Source: Sphingobacteriaceae bacterium
GTDB taxonomy: Bacteria > Bacteroidota > Bacteroidia > B-17B0 > Aurantibacillaceae
Length of the DNA: 64,000 bases
NCBI GenBank assembly: GCA_002319075.1
Contig: NVQB01000001.1
Span: 4,154,001-4,218,000 of the forward strand
Reading direction: 5' to 3'
Shown here: in pieces, positions 61,431 through 64,000 of the stretch
How the letters are laid out: every line of letters starts with the position of its first letter
How positions within the stretch are numbered: the first letter of the stretch is position 1
Notes under the pieces: model-generated
Databases searched by the model: none
Seen by the model: only the letters and a program-made list of their open reading frames with translations
What the model was told of the DNA's origin: nothing
Translations under genes and position numbers: made by a program

Positions 61431-62024
61431 TTAATTATCAATAAACCGGTCTTTTAATTGTTGTTCGGTATTGATGATATGAATTATAAAATTTAAAAGA
61501 TTAAGTAAATGCAGTTGTTGGTTTTGCGCTGCAAGCAAACGGTATTTTTCAGGATGCGTTAACTGTAAAGCAGAGGCTACACTGTAAATGGTAAGATTAG
61601 CAACTGTTTCATAATCTATTAATTTATTCTGAACGGTGCCAAAGTAATTTACAGTAGCATCCTGAAGATTATTTAAAATTACTTTTTGGTTGACATTTAA
61701 ATATTCTATAAGTCCTGCACCATATAACTTCGGACGAAGCACTTCAGAAAATTCTAAGAGTTCAAAAATGTTTGTACCTTCTACAAGAATGTCCATTCCG
61801 CCGTTTTCGTAGGTTTTAAGAATGCGGTTGATCTTTACTTCGCAACCAAAACGTTGTCTTTTTCCTTTTTCCACGAAGGGAATACCAAAGGAAGCATCAT
61901 TGTCTAAACAGTCATCCACCAATTGTTTGTAGCGCTCTTCGAAAATATAGAGCTTTGTTGTCTCTCCCGGAAATAACACCATGTTAAGGGGAAACATGGG
62001 AAGCGTTAATTGTCTTGTTTTCAT
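61431..62024 (-). CDS. LON substrate-binding domain protein
   Basis: 197 aa from ATG 62024, where the LON N-domain starts (LPMFPLNMVLFPGETTKLYIFEERYKQLVDDCL). The frame extends 56 codons farther upstream, but that part does not resemble the family. It has the LON domain only, without AAA+ or protease parts, so it may be an adaptor or substrate binder; function in bacteria is unclear. Lon itself is encoded about 6 kb away. Confidence 0.87.
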   Translation of the reverse strand: MKTRQLTLPMFPLNMVLFPGETTKLYIFEERYKQLVDDCLDNDASFGIPFVEKGKRQRFGCEVKINRILKTYENGGMDILVEGTNIFELLEFSEVLRPKLYGAGLIEYLNVNQKVILNNLQDATVNYFGTVQNKLIDYETVANLTIYSVASALQLTHPEKYRLLAAQNQQLHLLNLLNFIIHIINTEQQLKDRFIDN

Positions 62025-62369
62025 ATGCGTGTATTTAGTGTTAATTACAGGCCGCATGAAATAATCATGCATCTTTGGAGCTGGTATATCAGGTAGCCTG
62101 TAGGTACTTATACCTTTAGAACGGAATTTTTCAAAAATCGTGCTGAGTTTTGAAAGAATTTGTTCGAATATACCTGGAGATTTGTTTAGCATAACGGTTC
62201 AAGTATATATACGAAGGCGGCACCCGGAACGTTGGGTACAAGTAAAGGTAATTTGATACAGCAGTCTAAAAGGTGCTTTTCGGTTATTGAATAGCAGTTT
62301 TCAATGAGTGAATGAAATGCTCAATTGCCTGATTTTAGGGCAATTTTCCATAAAAAGCGTGTAAGAGGG
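62025..62369. other. Intergenic region with one weak hairpin
   Basis: AATTGCC (62323-62329) and GGCAATT (62339-62345) can pair around a 9-nt loop near the end of the C1 peptidase gene; it has no strong T-run on the minus strand. No gene or clear promoter was seen. Confidence 0.4.
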
Positions 62370-63533
62370 TTATAAAGTAATGCCTAATTTTTTGGCAATT
62401 GCCGGACTCAGCGCTTTTTTGTGAAGCATAATACTCGTTGTTTTATAAAGCACATAGCTTTCGCTGGCATAGAAATAACCATCGCATTGATTTGATTCTG
62501 CGCCCCAGCTGTTCTTTACAATATAGTAAGGGGTAGTATTCTGATCTTTTACCAGGCCAACCACATGCATACCATGATCATCCTGCGTCTCGTAGTTATC
62601 AAATGCTTTCTGGCGCAGCTCCTGGGTTATTTCCAGTTGTTTTACAGGTTTAAGAGACATGTTTTTTCTTTCCTCATCCGAGAGTTTTGCCCCGTAATTT
62701 TCAGGAATAATTGCAAGTCCATCCGCACGCATAAACCCTTTCTCACTTACATCAGCGCCCCAGGCAAAAGTATAACCGGAGTTAATAGCAGTGGTCATAA
62801 CTTCTTTAAATTCGTTTAATGGTAAGTTGTAAGTCTGTTGCCAATTCCAGTTGTCTGGAATCTCCAAAACAAAAGGTGTGTAGTAGGGATGATGCGAAAA
62901 GGAAGTTAGAAAAATATAATCGTCAGGATTTAGTCCTGTTGCTTGCGCGTAACTTTTCGGAGTATAACTTTTTCCTTTGTAGTCAAATTTTTCGGGAATT
63001 TTTCCCAGATATTCGTCACACACTGCATTTACAGTGTTGTGTAAAAAGGTAAAATCAATTTTTTGCGTCTCGTCTAAAGACGTGGGTTGCAAGATGTTTT
63101 TCAGAGTTGTTTCTAACATCTTATGATTATGAGGCGCACTGAGATCTTTTTTACCTGTGTAAACTTCTTCTGGTACCATTCCGTAGTTTTTTAAAACGTT
63201 AATAGCATCTGGAAATCCGCCCCCCTCGCCGAAGTTCGTCCGTCCATGCATGCGGATGTAGTTATCTGCTTTTAGAGCGTACACTTTGTTTACCACAAAC
63301 ATTTCGCTCAGGTTAAAATCTTTCCCTTTTCCCATTCTTATCATTTCACTTTCAAAGAAGGAGAGTGATGAAAATGACCAACAGGTGCTGGTTTGGTTCT
63401 GATTTTGAACAGGGGTATTTTCAATGTCTTTCACCACTGTGAATTTATATTCGCTGTCTTTTTTATTTGTTCTCTCTTGAGCTGTAATGCCAAGACTTAA
63501 AAAGAACAATCCGATAATCAGTTTGTGTTGCAT
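62370..63533 (-). CDS. Exported C1-family peptidase (bleomycin hydrolase-like)
   Basis: 387 aa with signal peptide MQHKLIIGLFFLSLGITAQ. Catalytic triad: Cys in NQTSTCWSFSSLSFFESEM, His in DDHGMHVVGL, Asn in VKNSWG, with the Gln before the Cys. Bleomycin-hydrolase/PepC type enzymes are usually cytoplasmic; this one should be periplasmic or outside. It cleaves peptides as an aminopeptidase. Confidence 0.9.
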   Translation of the reverse strand: MQHKLIIGLFFLSLGITAQERTNKKDSEYKFTVVKDIENTPVQNQNQTSTCWSFSSLSFFESEMIRMGKGKDFNLSEMFVVNKVYALKADNYIRMHGRTNFGEGGGFPDAINVLKNYGMVPEEVYTGKKDLSAPHNHKMLETTLKNILQPTSLDETQKIDFTFLHNTVNAVCDEYLGKIPEKFDYKGKSYTPKSYAQATGLNPDDYIFLTSFSHHPYYTPFVLEIPDNWNWQQTYNLPLNEFKEVMTTAINSGYTFAWGADVSEKGFMRADGLAIIPENYGAKLSDEERKNMSLKPVKQLEITQELRQKAFDNYETQDDHGMHVVGLVKDQNTTPYYIVKNSWGAESNQCDGYFYASESYVLYKTTSIMLHKKALSPAIAKKLGITL

Positions 63534-63538
63534 GATGT

Positions 63539-63916
63539 TTATTTAGCTGGAGTAGTTTTTATAATGTGAAGCAAATATCTTATTTCAAAAACGGTAAACA
63601 AAATATAATGCAGTATGAAATGGATTGAAAAAGTATAAAATCCCGGATTGTCAATCACAGAATAGGCCAGGATAAAAACCAATGCAAAAAGTAATTTCAC
63701 CACCACTGTACCCAATAAAAGTTCGGTAAAGCCTTCCTTACCTGCTTTATGGGAGTATAAAAAATTAAGAATGATGGAAAGTAGGGCGAAAAATGAAAGC
63801 CCCAGGTACCAGTTCTTCGAAACTAAAGAACTTAAACCATTTAAAGCAAGAGAAAGAAAGATGCAAAGGAGAGAGGTGTAGAGAACTGTAAGTAAATTTC
63901 GGAGCACTAACTTCAT
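63539..63916 (-). CDS. Four-helix membrane protein, AtpI/DUF6168-like
   Basis: 125 aa, four membrane helices (VLYTSLLCIFLSLALNGL, NWYLGLSFFALLSIILNFLY, LLGTVVVKLLFALVFILAY, FSIHFILHYILFTVFEI). Small proteins of this type lie between AtpZ and the F0 a-subunit in related bacteria. Here the next gene downstream is a peptidase instead of atpB. It overlaps the upstream gene by 4 bp (ATGA). Confidence 0.55.
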   Translation of the reverse strand: MKLVLRNLLTVLYTSLLCIFLSLALNGLSSLVSKNWYLGLSFFALLSIILNFLYSHKAGKEGFTELLLGTVVVKLLFALVFILAYSVIDNPGFYTFSIHFILHYILFTVFEIRYLLHIIKTTPAK

Positions 63917-64000
63917 TCCTTTTTTGGATTTATAAAATCTTTCAAAACCAAATATAAGGCTGTTCCAATTCCTAACAAACTTAAAATGATAGTATAAACG
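63913..64000 (-). CDS. AtpZ/AtpI-like protein, C-terminal fragment
   Basis: The last 28 codons of a minus-strand gene that runs off the window (ILSLLGIGTALYLVLKDFINPKKE). One hydrophobic helix followed by a charged tail, as in AtpZ/AtpI family F-ATPase assembly proteins; the short length makes this tentative. Overlaps the next gene by ATGA. Confidence 0.5.
   Translation of the reverse strand, partial: VYTIILSLLGIGTALYLVLKDFINPKKE

Noticed and set aside
61243-61434. 63-codon plus-strand frame in the gap before the LON-domain gene
   Set aside because: It runs through the terminator of the opposite gene, lacks a family-like pattern and ends on the opposite gene's stop.

Overview
The window comes from a member of the Bacteroidota, probably a free-living environmental lineage. 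The evidence is a T9SS C-terminal sorting domain on a beta-helix protein, many exported proteins with signal peptides ending in AQ, LytTR regulators, TonB-dependent uptake genes, an ISAon1-type IS, an AT-rich base composition, and repeated Bacteroidota-type promoter -7 elements (TAnnTTTG) only 3-8 nt before start codons. No rRNA, tRNA, CRISPR array or phage block was seen.

Layout. 0-12 kb: small exported proteins, a CPA2 antiporter, a TamB-like translocation protein divergent from tsaD, and an exported two-domain protein of unknown role. 12.3-13.9 kb: a two-gene AAA ATPase / Toprim-like (DUF4276-type) pair, the best candidate for a defence module, set directly before a fused formimidoyltransferase-cyclodeaminase. 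15.6-25 kb: a GIDE-like membrane protein, a T9SS cargo, YicC RNase, an EamA transporter, a cytoplasmic BtuF-like protein, FolC, and an ExbB-ExbD-TonB-TonB operon. 25-33 kb: a LysM transglycosylase, a TonB-dependent receptor, a 71-bp x 5 tandem repeat array, a saccharopine dehydrogenase-like gene, a membrane LytTR regulator, and a striking repeated dyad motif ahead of a membrane-protein gene. 33-46 kb: small exported/lipoproteins, a cyclophilin, an ArsC-like protein, a secreted TPR-CHAT protein, and a MacB-type ABC exporter operon. 46-53 kb: a LytS/LytT-like two-component pair and an intact 1431-bp ISL3/ISAon1-type IS with an 8-bp target duplication inside a 41-bp repeat array. 53-64 kb: Crp/Fnr regulator, Lon protease, a GT39/PAP2/MazG operon, a PagL-like lipid A deacylase, a second LON-domain protein, an exported C1 peptidase, and the edge of an AtpZ/AtpI-like locus.

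Most genes are ordinary envelope and housekeeping functions. The less ordinary content is: the AAA/Toprim pair; the repeat families that supply the 3' ends of convergent genes; the IS whose second ORF has no usable start codon before its first catalytic Asp and so appears to need a +1 frameshift; and the covarying dyad repeats upstream of 32795, which look like an operator. All family names come from reading the translated sequences; no database search was run.
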